A stretch of 64,000 nucleotides of DNA, from assembly GCA_963383645.1 (NCBI GenBank), contig OY726559.1, positions 119,249,405 through 119,313,404 on the forward strand, in the 5' to 3' direction. The translations under genes and the position numbers were made by a program. The notes beneath the pieces were generated by a model that was not told the DNA's origin, did not search any database, and worked only from the letters and a program-made list of their open reading frames with translations. The stretch comes from Muscardinus avellanarius. Taxonomy: Eukaryota; Chordata; Mammalia; Rodentia; Gliridae. Numbering within the stretch: the stretch's first letter is position 1; each line of letters begins with the position of its first letter. Positions 55,150 to 64,000 of this stretch are shown here, piece by piece.

Positions 55150-56108
55150 TAGTTAAAATGGTAAATTTTATATGCATTTTTATCACATATGTGTATGCTC
55201 AGAAACAGAGTGTGTTCTCTGCTATTTACTTGGTGCACACAACTATAGACATATTTGCAGAAATATGTGTGATCATGTATTGAATGCATTCTAGCTGTGT
55301 CCCTTCCCCACCAGTTGTGCCACTGAAGATATTTCCAAAGATCACTTTTCATTCAGCTGTTATGAAAACGCCTTTCTTTATTCCAGGACTTATTCTGGTG
55401 ACAACACACATGAGGGAATCCAGGCTGAACTTCTACAAAAAGAGAACTCAAGATAGAGCTGGGTGTGGTAGTGCAAGCCTGAAATCCGAGTATTTGAGAG
55501 GATGAGAAGAGTATCACAGGTTCAAGACCAGTCTCTGCAACTTGTTAACACTCTTTCACAATGAAAAACATAAAGAAGGGCTGAGGGTATAGCTCAGAAG
55601 TAGAACTCATTCTTGGGATTCAACACTTCCTTACAACATCTTGGGCCTCTGTACCACTTATCTCAGCCCTGTTTGCCTATGGAATAACCTGGGACTGGAC
55701 CTAAAGAAGAATGCAGAACCAGAATGTGCTGCGACAAATAAATACACAGCAGCCTTGGGGGGGGGGGGCGGGAGGCTCAGCTCAAACACAACGGGCAGCA
55801 CGACACTGCGTCCAGGATCCCTTCTCAGAAGACACATAGTGCAGTCAGTCCATGTTCCCTCTAGCTCCCTGAGTCCTGCAAACCCAAATCACCATGCCTG
55901 GTGACCTGGTGAGAGTATTATGAGACTCAGCACCACACTCCAAGGGTCACTCTTCTAGCTTGTTCTACCCCAGAGCAATGCCTCCGTGCTTCTACCTGCT
56001 CTCCAATGCCCACCAATGCCCAAGGCCAGAGTCTTCCTGGTACATCAGGTTCAAACCCACTGGAGCTGCACCCATTGGCTAGTGCCTGCAACAATTCAGA
56101 CATCCTTA
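55150..56108 (+). repeat. duplicated block (inverted partner of 38.3-39.4 kb), incl. repeat R copy 3
   Basis: Collinear with the reverse complement of 38.34-39.40 kb, including the embedded SINE (55.45-55.63 kb). The R part (55.63-56.10 kb) is also shared with 24.2-24.76 kb. A G12 run (55757-55768) is unique to this copy. Ends where a minus-strand L1 begins. Confidence 0.8.
55448..55635 (+). repeat. old B1-ID SINE
   Basis: AGCTGGGTGTGGTAGTGCAA, GGCTGAGGGTATAGCTCAGA. Lies within the duplicated block. Confidence 0.8.
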
Positions 56109-56109
56109 T

Positions 56110-56982
56110 CTTGTTCCTGTTTTTAGGGGGGATTCTTGAAGTTTTTCCCCATTTAATATAATGTTGGTGGTGGGCTTATTGTAGATTGCCTTTATAATGT
56201 TGAGATATGTTCCTTCTATTCCAATTCTCTGCAGTGTTTTTTTATCATAAATGGGTGTTGGATTTTATCAAATGCTTTTTCAGCATCTATTGAAATGATC
56301 ATGTAATTTTTGTCTTTGATTTTGTTTATATGATGAATTACATGGATTGATTTTTGTATGTTGAACCAGCCTTGCATCGCTGGGATGAATCCTACCTGGT
56401 CATGGTGTAAGATTTTCTTTATGTGGTTTTGAATGCGTGTTGCTAGTATTTTGTTTAATAGTTTTGCATCCAAGTTCATCAGAGATATAGGCCTGTAGTT
56501 TTTCTTCCTTGAACTGTCTTTATTCGGTTTGGGTATTAGTGTGATGTTGGCTTCATAGAATGTATTTGGAAGAGTCCCACTTTTTTTTATTTCATGAAAT
56601 AGTTTGAGGAGTATTGGGGTTAGATCTTCTATAATGGTTTTAAAGAATTAACTTGGAAAGCCATTTAGTCCTGGGCTTCTCTTTGTTTTTTTTGTTTTTT
56701 GTTTTTGTTTGTTTGTTTGTTTGTTTTTTGGTGGTACTGGGGTTCCTGGAAGCCCTTCTTCCTCCGGGCTACACTCCCAGACCTATTTTATATTTTTGAA
56801 ACAGGGTCTCTTACGCCAGCACGGCTGGCTTCGAACCTGCGCGATCCTCCTGTCTCCGCCTCCAAAGCGCGGGGATTACAAGCGTGCGCCACCACGCCCG
56901 GATGGGCTTCTCTTTGACTGTAAGGTTTTTATTGCTGTTTCTTTTATTTTTGATTATTTATTTATTTATTTATTTTAAGACA
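56110..56982 (-). mobile_element. L1 ORF2 fragment with nested SINE
   Basis: Minus strand reads reverse-transcriptase sequence [20 protein letters not shown], then [17 protein letters not shown] and [14 protein letters not shown] (56216-56479), standard L1 RT motifs. Truncated at both ends. Split by a B1-dID at 56.69-56.90 kb whose target-site duplication is GGGCTTCTCTTTG. Confidence 0.9.
56690..56904 (-). repeat. B1-dID SINE (young) with 13-bp TSD
   Basis: Reverse copy with (TTTG)n-rich tail, GGTGGTACTGGGGTTCCTGG, CCTCCGGGCTACACTCCCAG, AAGCGCGGGGATTACAAGCG, CACCACGCCCGG. Flanked by GGGCTTCTCTTTG. Confidence 0.95.
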
Positions 56983-58855
56983 AATTTTTATTGAAAATAA
57001 ATGGTATACATATAAACTGTACTTGATGCCCTCCCCCCCACCCCCGTTTGCCCTTCCCCCCTCCCACCAATTATTATCCAGGGTAGCCATGCCCTATTCA
57101 TACTTTTACACATATTAGAATGTAGACCCTCATTAATCAAGCTCAGCCTTTCTCCTATCTTTCCATTCAAACTTTGCTGAGATTTCCCCTCCATTATCTG
57201 GAGTCCCTATGTTCCCTAGTTTGGGCATATTAGAGGAAGCATATGTCCCTTCTCCTTCTGTGCTTGGCTGATCTCACTTAATATAATGCTCTCCAGATCT
57301 TTCCATCTTCTTGTAAATGCCATAATTTTGTTGTTCTTTACAGCTAATAGAATTGCATTGTGGGTATTTCCCATAATTGTGCAATCCATTCATCTGTTGT
57401 TGGGGACCTGGGTTGGTTCCATATTTTTGCTATTATGAATTGTGCTGCTATGAACATAGGTATGCATATGTTGCTGTAGTTCTCTGATTTCAACCCCTTT
57501 GGAAAAATACCCAGGAGTGGTAGAGCTGGTTCATATGGTGGATCTATTCCCAGTTTTCTTAGGAATCTCCACACAGATCTCCATAGTGGCTGAACTAGTT
57601 TGCACTCCCACCAACAGTGTAGAAGAGTTCCTCTTTCCCCACATCCTTGTAGCATTTGTTATTATTTGATTTCTTTATGCTTGCCACTCTGACTGGTTAT
57701 ATGGAATCTCAGTGTAGTTTTGATTTGCATCTCCCTGATGGCTAGTGATGAAGAACGTCTTTTCATGAATCTATCAGCCATTTGTATCTCGTCTTTTGTG
57801 AAGTGTCTGTTCAGTTCAGTTGTCCATATCTTGATTGGGTTGTTTGTTTTGCTAGTATAGAATCTTTTGAGCTCTTTAGGTTATTGATGGTTTCCTTTGA
57901 TGAGAAGAAACTTTTTAGTTTGATGCCATCCCACTTGTTAATTCTTGCTTTAATTTCCTGAGCTTTGGAGGTTTTGTTGAGAAAGTTACTTCCTGTGCAA
58001 ATATATTGTGGCGTTGAGCCTATGCTCTCTAATAACTTCACAGTCTCTGGTCTAATTTCTAAGTCTTTGATCCATCTCAAGTTGATTCCTGTGCATGGTG
58101 AGAGGTAAGTATTTAGTTCCATCTTTCTACAAATGGATAGCCAGTTCTCCCAGCACCATTTGTTGAAAAGGCTGTCTTTCCTCCAGCGTATGAGTTTAGC
58201 CATTTGTCAAAGATTAATTGACTAAAGATGTGTGGATTTGTTTCTGTATCTTCTATTCTAATCCTCTTGTCAGTATATCTGTTATTGTGCCAGTACCATG
58301 ATGTTTTTACTACTATTGCTCTATAGTATAATTTGAAGTCTGGGATTGTGATGCCTCCCACATGGTTCTTATTGCTGAGAATTGCTTTGGCTATTCTGGG
58401 TCTTTTCTTTCTCCATATAAAGTTCATGATTGATTTTTCTAGGTCTCTGAAGAATGTTGCTGGTATTTTAATGGGAATTGCATTGAATCTATAGATCAGT
58501 TTTGGCAGAATGGCCATTTTGATATTTATTCTGCCTATCCATGAGCATGGGAGATCTTTCCATCTTCCAAGGTCTTCTTCAATTTCTTCCTTTAATGTTT
58601 TATAGTTTTTGTTGTAGAGGTCTTTTACATCTTTGGTTATGGTTATTCCTAGGTATTTTATTGGTTTTGAGGTTATAGTGAATGGAATTGTTTTCTTTGT
58701 TTCTTTCATTGTGGATTCATTGTTGGCAAAAAAAAAAAGCCACTGATTTCTTTAGGTTGATTTTGTATCCTGCAACTTTGCTGAATTTGTCAATCATCTC
58801 CAGAAGTCTTTTGGTTGAGTTCTTTGTGTCCTCCAGATAAAGGATCATGTCATCT

Positions 58856-59083
58856 GCAAATAAGGATAATTTTTTTTTTGGTGGTACTGGGGTTCCTGGA
58901 AGCCCTTCTACTTCTGGGCTACACTCCCAGACCTATTTTTTATACTTTTTTATTTGGAAACAGGGTCTCATAAGCCAGCGCGCGCGGCTGGCTTCCAACC
59001 TGCGCGATCCTCCTGTCTCTGCCTCCCAAGCGCGGGGATTACAAGCGTGCGCCACCACGCCCGGCAAATAAGGATAATTTTAA
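58856..59083 (-). repeat. B1-dID SINE (young) with ~17-bp TSD
   Basis: Element about 58872-59065 flanked by CAAATAAGGATAATTTT. TCTGGGCTACACTCCCAGAC, CCAGCGCGCGCGGCTGG, CCAAGCGCGGGGATTACAAG. Inserted exactly where L1 ORF2 encodes its FADD active site. Confidence 0.95.
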
Positions 59084-59162
59084 TTCCTCTCTTCCTATAT
59101 GGATTCCTTTGACTTCCTTCTCTTGTCTTATTGCTGCGGCAAGAATCTCAAGGACTATATTG

Positions 59163-59385
59163 AAAAGGAGTGGTGAGCCGGGTATGGTGGCGCACGCTTG
59201 TAATCCCCGCATTTGGGAGGCAGAGACAGGAGGATCACGCTGGTTCGGAGCCAGCCTCGCTGGCTTAAGAGACCCTATTTCCAAATAAAAATATAAAAAT
59301 AGGTCTGGGAGTGTAGCCCGGACGTAGAAGGGCTTCCAGGAACTCCAGTACCACAAAAAAAAAAAAAAAAAAAGGAGTGGTGATA
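59163..59385 (+). repeat. B1-dID SINE (young) with TSD
   Basis: GAGCCGGGTATGGTGGCGCA, TCCCCGCATTTGGGAGGCAG, TCTGGGAGTGTAGCCCGGAC, then an A-run. Flanks share AAAAGGAGTGGTGA. Opposite in orientation to the SINE 100 bp away, so transcripts could fold into an inverted-repeat hairpin. Confidence 0.95.
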
Positions 59386-60463
59386 GTGGGCATCCTTGTC
59401 TTGTTCCTGATTTTAGAGGAAATTCTTGCAGTTTTTCCCCATTCAATATAATGTTGGCTTTGGGTTTTCAGTATATTGCCTATGTTGAAGTACCTTCCTT
59501 CTATTACAGTTTTCTGCAGTGTTTTTAACATGAATGGGTGTTGGATTTTTTCAAATGCTTTTTCAGCATCTATTGCTATGATGATGTGGTTTTTGTTCTT
59601 GGCTCTATTTATGTGGTGAATAACATGTATTGATTTGTGTATGTTGAACCAGCCTTGTTTTTCTGGGATGACACCAACTTGGTCATGGTGTATTCTCATG
59701 ATATGGTTTTGAATGCATATGGCTAGTATTTTGTTTAGAATTTTTGCACCCATATTCACTAAGAAATTGGTCTGTAGTTTTCCTTTCTTGAGGTATCGTT
59801 ATTTGGTTTGGGGATTAATGTGATACTGGCCTCATAGAAGGAATTTGGGAGAGTTCCATCTCTTTCAATTTCCTAGAACAAGTTATGAAGTATTAGTATT
59901 AGTTGTTCACTGAAGGTTTTGTAGAATTCAGCTGGAAACCCATCTGGGCCTGGGCTTTTCTTTGGTGGAAGAATTTTTATTGCCGTTTCTATTTCTTTCG
60001 TTGCTATTGGTTGGTTTAGGCTTGCTGTGTCCTCTTGGCTGAGTTTAGAAATCTATCAATTTCTTCCATGTTTTCTAGTCTATTGGAGTATAAATTTTAA
60101 AGTAGTTTCTGATAATTTTAAAAATTTCTTTGCTCTCTGTGGTGATATCTTTTTCATTTCTAATTTTAATAATTTGAGTTGATTCTCTTTTTCTTTTGGT
60201 TAGGTTGGCCAGGGGTTTATCAATTCTATTAATCTTTTCAAAGAACCAGCTTTTTGGGGTTTTTTGTTCTCTGTTTCATTTATTTCTGCTCTAATTTTAA
60301 TGATTTATTGCCTTCTTCTGACTTTGGGAATAGACTGTTGCAGTCTTTCTAGGTCCTTGAGTTGTGTTATTAGGTTCTTTACTTGGTGATTCTCTGTTCT
60401 TATGTGGGCACTCAGTGCAATAAACGTTCCTCTTAATACTGCCTTCATGGTGTCCCATTATTT

Positions 60464-60736
60464 CGTTTAATAGTTTTGCATCCAAGTTCATCAGAGATAT
60501 AGGCCTGTAGTTTTCCTTCCTTGAACTGTCTTTATTTGGCTTGGGTATAAATGTGATGTTGGCTTCATAGAATGTATTTGGAAGAGTCTCACTTTTTTCT
60601 ATTTCATGAAATAGTTTGAGGAGTATTGGGGTTAGCCCTTCTAAAAAGGTTTTATAGAATTCACTTGGAAAACCATCTAGTCCTGGGCTTTTCTTTGATT
60701 GTAAGGTCTTTATTGCTGTTTCAATCTCTGATTTTT
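60464..60736 (-). mobile_element. L1 ORF2 fragment (left part), resumes at 63517
   Basis: Minus-strand L1 RT region nearly repeating 56.45-56.96 kb (TTTAATAGTTTTGCATCCAA, GTTTGAGGAGTATTGGGGTT). Interrupted by chimeric copy C and continued at 63517-63572 (TTATTGGTTGGTTTAAGTGT, TCTTGACTCAGTTTAGG). Confidence 0.85.
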
Positions 60737-63516
60737 TTTATTTATTTTATTGGTGCACTGTATTCATACATCATAGTGGGATACAAACTTTTGTAGACAT
60801 ACATGCACACATCGCCCAGTCAGCCCCCACCCGATCCCCACCCCATTCCCTCCCCATCTCTCCCTCCCATGCTTGGCTTAGTGGTTGACATCTAGTATTA
60901 TAGCAATTTATCCAAAATTAAAAATGATAATCTCACATAACAGTTTCATTTTTCTGATACCAAGCTTTTGATGACTTAAAGATAACATTTCAATATTTCT
61001 TTTTGCTTTCTTACCAGAGAATATTTTTTTTCTATTTTTTTTAGGTGAAACTATCATATATTTATATATTTATTTTTCAGAAAAAAAATCTATCCTAATA
61101 TGGAATATGGATTCTAGATACCCAAAACGATCTTGAAAAAGAACAAAGCTAGAAGATATATATTTTCTGATTTCAAACCATATAAAGCTACAATAATTGA
61201 AACAGTGTAGTACTGTTCTAAAGGCAGATATATAAACCATTGGAGTTAAATACAAGCCTAGAGCTAAATTCTTCCCTATATTGTCAAGTTATTTTTGACA
61301 AGGTTTCCACGAACATTTGGTGGTGGAAATAATATTCTTTTAACTAAATATTGTTGAAAAATAATAATTACATGGAAAAGAATAAAATTGGAACCTTACC
61401 TAATCCCACATACAAGTATTAACTCAAAATAGATAAAAGACCTAAATATAAATCTTAAGACTATAAACTTTTAGGAGAAAATCCGGGTCATAAAACCTCA
61501 CAACATTGAAATTGGCAGTGATTTCTTGGATATGATTTCAATGGCACAGGCAACAGAAGAATAAAAAAACTCCCTAAAAAATAAAAAAATATTGTATATC
61601 CAAAGACAATGTAAACAGAGTTAGAAGTTACTAATAGAATGGGATAAAATATTTCCAAATGCTATATCTGAAGGTATATTAATATTCCAACTAGAAATTC
61701 TAAAAATTAACAACAATAAAGGCAAACAATACAACTTAGAGATAGGTAAAAGACTAACATAAATAATGAATCTCCACAGATAACCAATCTTAGTTGTCTG
61801 TTGGATGGAAACTCTTGTTTCTCTGGTTCTGGTGTGTGTTACCTATTTCTTCTTTGTAGTTAATCTCTTTGAGTATTTTCTCTAGCGCTGGTTTTGAAGA
61901 CATAAATTCCTTCAGTTTCTGTTTGTCGTGGAAGTTTCTTATTTCCCCATCTAATTTGATAGAAAGTTTTGCTGGGTAGGAAATTTTTGGCTGGAAGTTG
62001 TTTTTTTTCAGAGTTTGGAATATGTTACTCCAAGCCCTTCTGGCTCTCATGACTTGGTTTGGGAAGTCTGGAGTGATTCTAATTGGTTTGCCTCTGAATG
62101 TCACTTGGCCCTTTGTTTTTGTTGCCTTTAAGATTCTCTGCTTGGCTTCCACATTGGTCATTTTGACAATTATGTGGCGTGGGGATCCTCTTCTCCGATC
62201 CTGTCTAAAGGGAGTTCTATAAGTTTCCTGGATCTGTATATCAACCTCTTGCTCTATGTTTGGAAAATTTTCTGCTATTACTTCCTTGAAGAGATTGTTG
62301 ATCCCTTTGGTATCACTTGCTTTTTCCTCCTCTATTCCAATTATTCTTAGGTTAGCTCTCTTAAAATGGGCCCATATTTCTTCAATGTCAGATTCCTGCT
62401 GTCGGATATTTTTTTCTAGATTAGAAACTATGTGTTCATTTTTGGAATGATCATCTTCTAAGAGCGAGATTCTGTTCTCCATGTGTTCTAATCGGTTGTT
62501 TGTGCTTTGAATTGAGACCTTTACTTCATTAATTGCATCCTTTATCTCTTTTTGGCTCTCTCTGAGTTCTTTTCGAAGCACCTCTATTATTTCTACAGTT
62601 ATTTTCCTAATTTTATCTTCTAGAAATCTCTGATTTTCAGTTTTATCGGGTTCTGATGTTGTGGGGTTGTGGGCATTCATTGCTCCAGTATTATTCCTCT
62701 TTCCCATGATTTCGGAAGCTTGTGCCTTCTCTGGGTTCCTCCCTTGGGTCACTATGACTTCACTTAAGGTGTTCAGGATCTCGAGTCTGTAGTATCTCAG
62801 ACCCCACTACTCCTTTACTGGGTTGTATCACAGAGTCTCCGACCCAGGGAGTCGATAGAGGCTGCTTTAGACCATGGGGGGGTGCCAGGTTGGGAGTTCT
62901 CCTATGGTGTGATATCTCTGCCACCGCCACTTCCCCACTGGGTCGAGTCCAAGGAAGTACAGTACTGGGATTTCTCCTCTGTGGCCCGCAATTTGACTCA
63001 CTGTTCTTGAATTCGCAGATGTAGCTGTACTGGACTCGTTGAATTCAATGCTGCTGCCGTCGGTGGCAATATGGCGCCACTGTTACGCCCTCGGCCGTGA
63101 GGCTGGCTTATTTCTTCTTGGTTTTGAATTCCACTCTGAGTCCTTGCAGCATGTGCTGAGCTCAGCCACTGGGAGCTTTAGATGTTTCCTGCACTGAAAA
63201 ATCCTGCCTGGCTGTTCCGCAGCGGCTCACCTCGGCTTGCTGTAGCCGTCCAGTGAATTCGCTGCTGCCGCTGGCAGTATGGCGCTGCTGCCGCATCCTC
63301 GGGTGTGAGGCCGGTGTATCTCCTCTGTGGCTCTGAGGTCTGTTCTCAGTCCGCTTTCTCTCTGGAGCCTGGTGATTTTTTTGTTTCTCTGGTGATGGTG
63401 TTTTCTGGCTATGAAAGGCGCTGATTTTGTGGTAATGGAGATTGGTTGTTAGCAGGACTCTTAAGCCCTGCTTTTCTCGGTCGCCATCTTCCCGGAAGTC
63501 TCAATCTCTGATTTTT
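60721..63516 (-). mobile_element. chimeric L1 element, copy C, with perfect 16-bp TSD
   Basis: Flanked by TCAATCTCTGATTTTT at 60721-60736 and 63501-63516. Minus-strand order: 5' end (GACTTCCGGGAAGATGGCG) at 63500, CpG-rich 5'UTR to 62753, ORF1 62752-61790, inverted ORF2-derived segment about 61.75-61.05 kb (plus-sense), 3'UTR to 60737. Length 2764 bp. It has the same joints as copies A and B. The intact TSD and open ORF1 make it the best-preserved copy. Confidence 0.95.
61790..62752 (-). CDS. L1 ORF1p, intact frame, in chimeric copy C
   Basis: Encodes an L1 ORF1 protein of 320 residues, the RNA-binding chaperone that packages L1 RNA; it would act in cytoplasmic RNPs. N-terminal tail 1-45 (MTQGRNPEKAQASEIMGKRN), coiled coil ~45-140 with heptad leucines/isoleucines (ENRISLLEDDHSKNEHIVSN), RRM ~145-245 (LRIIGIEEEKASD, HIIVKMTNVEAKQRILKATK, GKPIRITPDFPNQ), C-terminal domain ~245-310 (ARRAWSNIFQTLKKNNFQPK, PAKLSIKLDGE). 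The start was chosen as the first ATG; the ORF ends …FHPTDN. Mammalian ORF1p is usually ~340-370 residues. No ORF2 follows in sense, so any mobility needs ORF2p supplied by other L1s. Expression unknown. Confidence 0.9.
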   Translation of the reverse strand: MTQGRNPEKAQASEIMGKRNNTGAMNAHNPTTSEPDKTENQRFLEDKIRKITVEIIEVLRKELRESQKEIKDAINEVKVSIQSTNNRLEHMENRISLLEDDHSKNEHIVSNLEKNIRQQESDIEEIWAHFKRANLRIIGIEEEKASDTKGINNLFKEVIAENFPNIEQEVDIQIQETYRTPFRQDRRRGSPRHIIVKMTNVEAKQRILKATKTKGQVTFRGKPIRITPDFPNQVMRARRAWSNIFQTLKKNNFQPKISYPAKLSIKLDGEIRNFHDKQKLKEFMSSKPALEKILKEINYKEEIGNTHQNQRNKSFHPTDN

Positions 63517-63588
63517 ATTGGTTGGTTTAAGTGTTCTATATCTTCTTGACTCAGTTTAGGAAGATTGTATTTCATTCTATACGGGTAA

Positions 63589-63598
63589 TTCGGCACCA
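63589..63598 (-). other. retroviral primer binding site (tRNA-Phe-like)
   Basis: TGGTGCCGAA matches the start of a tRNA-Phe-type PBS. The following bases (TTACCCGT) diverge from the expected AACCCGGG by substitutions or a small indel. Confidence 0.6.
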
Positions 63599-63601
63599 AG
63601 T

Positions 63602-63889
63602 TGTTAGAATAAATAAAGCACGGCGGGTCCCTCCGGGTGCACAGATATGCGGAAAGTAAGATATAGATGCCATAAGCCTTTATTGTTCCCCGCTCCCGCG
63701 GGAGAAGGCTCCCACGGGAGCGCCCACCAGAGTAGAAGTGGGTCTATGAGATAGCAGCATCTCCCTTATATCGAGGGGAGTGGTCTCTACCCTGGGAAAC
63801 ACAGAGCTCTGCAGGGTAAGGAGGTGGGTCCTTCCTGCCTCCTGGGCTTCCGGCCCCACCCGCTGCGGGGCAGCTGCTCAGACCTTTCA
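63602..63889 (-). mobile_element. ERV LTR (IAP/ERVK-like), with PBS
   Basis: 288-bp unit beginning TG and ending CA on either strand. On the minus strand it has a TATA-like box (GATATAAGGGAG, 63762-63773), a polyadenylation signal AATAAA (63679-63684), a GC-rich R/U5 and terminal …TTCTAACA. After a 3-nt spacer comes TGGTGCCGAA (63589-63598), matching the 3' end of tRNA-Phe, the primer used by IAP-type elements. The internal region is missing: within ~15 bp of the PBS the sequence returns to L1. So this is a 5' LTR plus leader stub. Class assignment is inferred. Confidence 0.75.
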
Positions 63890-63912
63890 ATGTGTGTGTG
63901 TGTGGGGGGGGG
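63890..63912. repeat. (TG)n and G-run
   Basis: A short TG run followed by about ten G, between the LTR and a reverse SINE. Confidence 0.9.
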
Positions 63913-64000
63913 GGTAATGGGGATGGAACCCAGGGGCATTCGATCTCTGAGCTACACCCCCTGCCCTATTTTTTATTTATTTTTGAAACCAGGTCTCACT
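63913..64000 (-). repeat. old B1-ID SINE, cut by the window end
   Basis: GGGATGGAACCCAGGGGCAT, CTCTGAGCTACACCCCCTGC, GAAACCAGGTCTCACT in reverse. Confidence 0.85.

Larger units (their letters stand above)
56985..60463 (-). mobile_element. L1, ORF2 RT and 3' part plus 3'UTR
   Basis: Minus-strand 5'-truncated L1 of ~3 kb plus two SINEs. 3'UTR 56.99-57.3 kb. ORF2 pieces: 57344-57655 (tail: [18 protein letters not shown], the usual C-terminal Cys-rich motif), 58113-58709 (198 codons, [27 protein letters not shown]), 59265-59759 ([32 protein letters not shown]), and an [14 protein letters not shown] block at ~59.4 kb. Frameshifts and SINEs break the frame. A (FA)DD catalytic motif at ~58.85 kb is split by a SINE. 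Confidence 0.9.

Overview
The window is mammalian, repeat-dominated and gene-poor. The SINEs identify a rodent. The older ones are B1/7SL-like monomers joined to ID/tRNA-like 3' parts. The younger set is a dimeric B1-dID type with a distinctive 3' half (…GGGAGTGTAGCCCGGAGG…). B1-dID elements are known from squirrel-related rodents (squirrels, mountain beaver, dormice), so a sciuromorph is my best guess; I cannot name the species. No complete conventional protein-coding gene is visible.

Layout. 0-10 kb: old SINEs, microsatellites, an L1 3' end (6.8-8.05 kb) and old duplicated unique-like blocks. 10.3-13.1 kb: first copy (A) of an unusual chimeric L1-derived element. 13-25 kb: SINEs, another L1 3' end, duplicated blocks and much unrecognised sequence. 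25.0-26.0 kb: a decayed C2H2 zinc-finger array next to a CpG island holding an exon-like match to the PABIR/FAM122 N-terminus and a second exon-like segment, all on the minus strand. 29.2-30.3 kb: a composite element made of a GC-rich ~100-bp tandem repeat fused to an L1 3'UTR and flanked by a 12-bp target-site duplication. 31.7-36.3 kb: a decayed L1 with 5'UTR, ORF1 and part of ORF2. 36.5-39.4 kb: duplicated blocks and a second zinc-finger relic. 39.6-44.8 kb: a minus-strand L1 5' portion holding chimeric copy B and three young SINEs. 45-56 kb: unrecognised sequence, an L1 3' half, and three exon-like minus-strand segments that may belong to one unnamed gene. 56.1-63.6 kb: stacked L1 fragments holding chimeric copy C. 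63.6-63.9 kb: an endogenous-retrovirus LTR with a tRNA-Phe-like primer binding site.

Main result. Three copies (10336-13120 plus; 40115-42898 minus; 60737-63500 minus), each about 2.77 kb, share one architecture: L1-type 5'UTR, ORF1, a ~0.7-kb ORF2 segment in INVERTED orientation, and an L1 3'UTR with A-rich tail. Two have clean target-site duplications (14 and 16 bp). All three carry the same inversion, so it was present in a source element that was then copied. This looks like a non-autonomous, ORF1-only (HAL1-like) L1 chimera that must borrow ORF2p from full L1s. Copy C keeps a full 320-codon ORF1. The second notable object is the VNTR plus L1-3'UTR composite at 29.2 kb, which recalls SVA-like architecture. 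Most open frames in the window are antisense or SINE/L1-derived.
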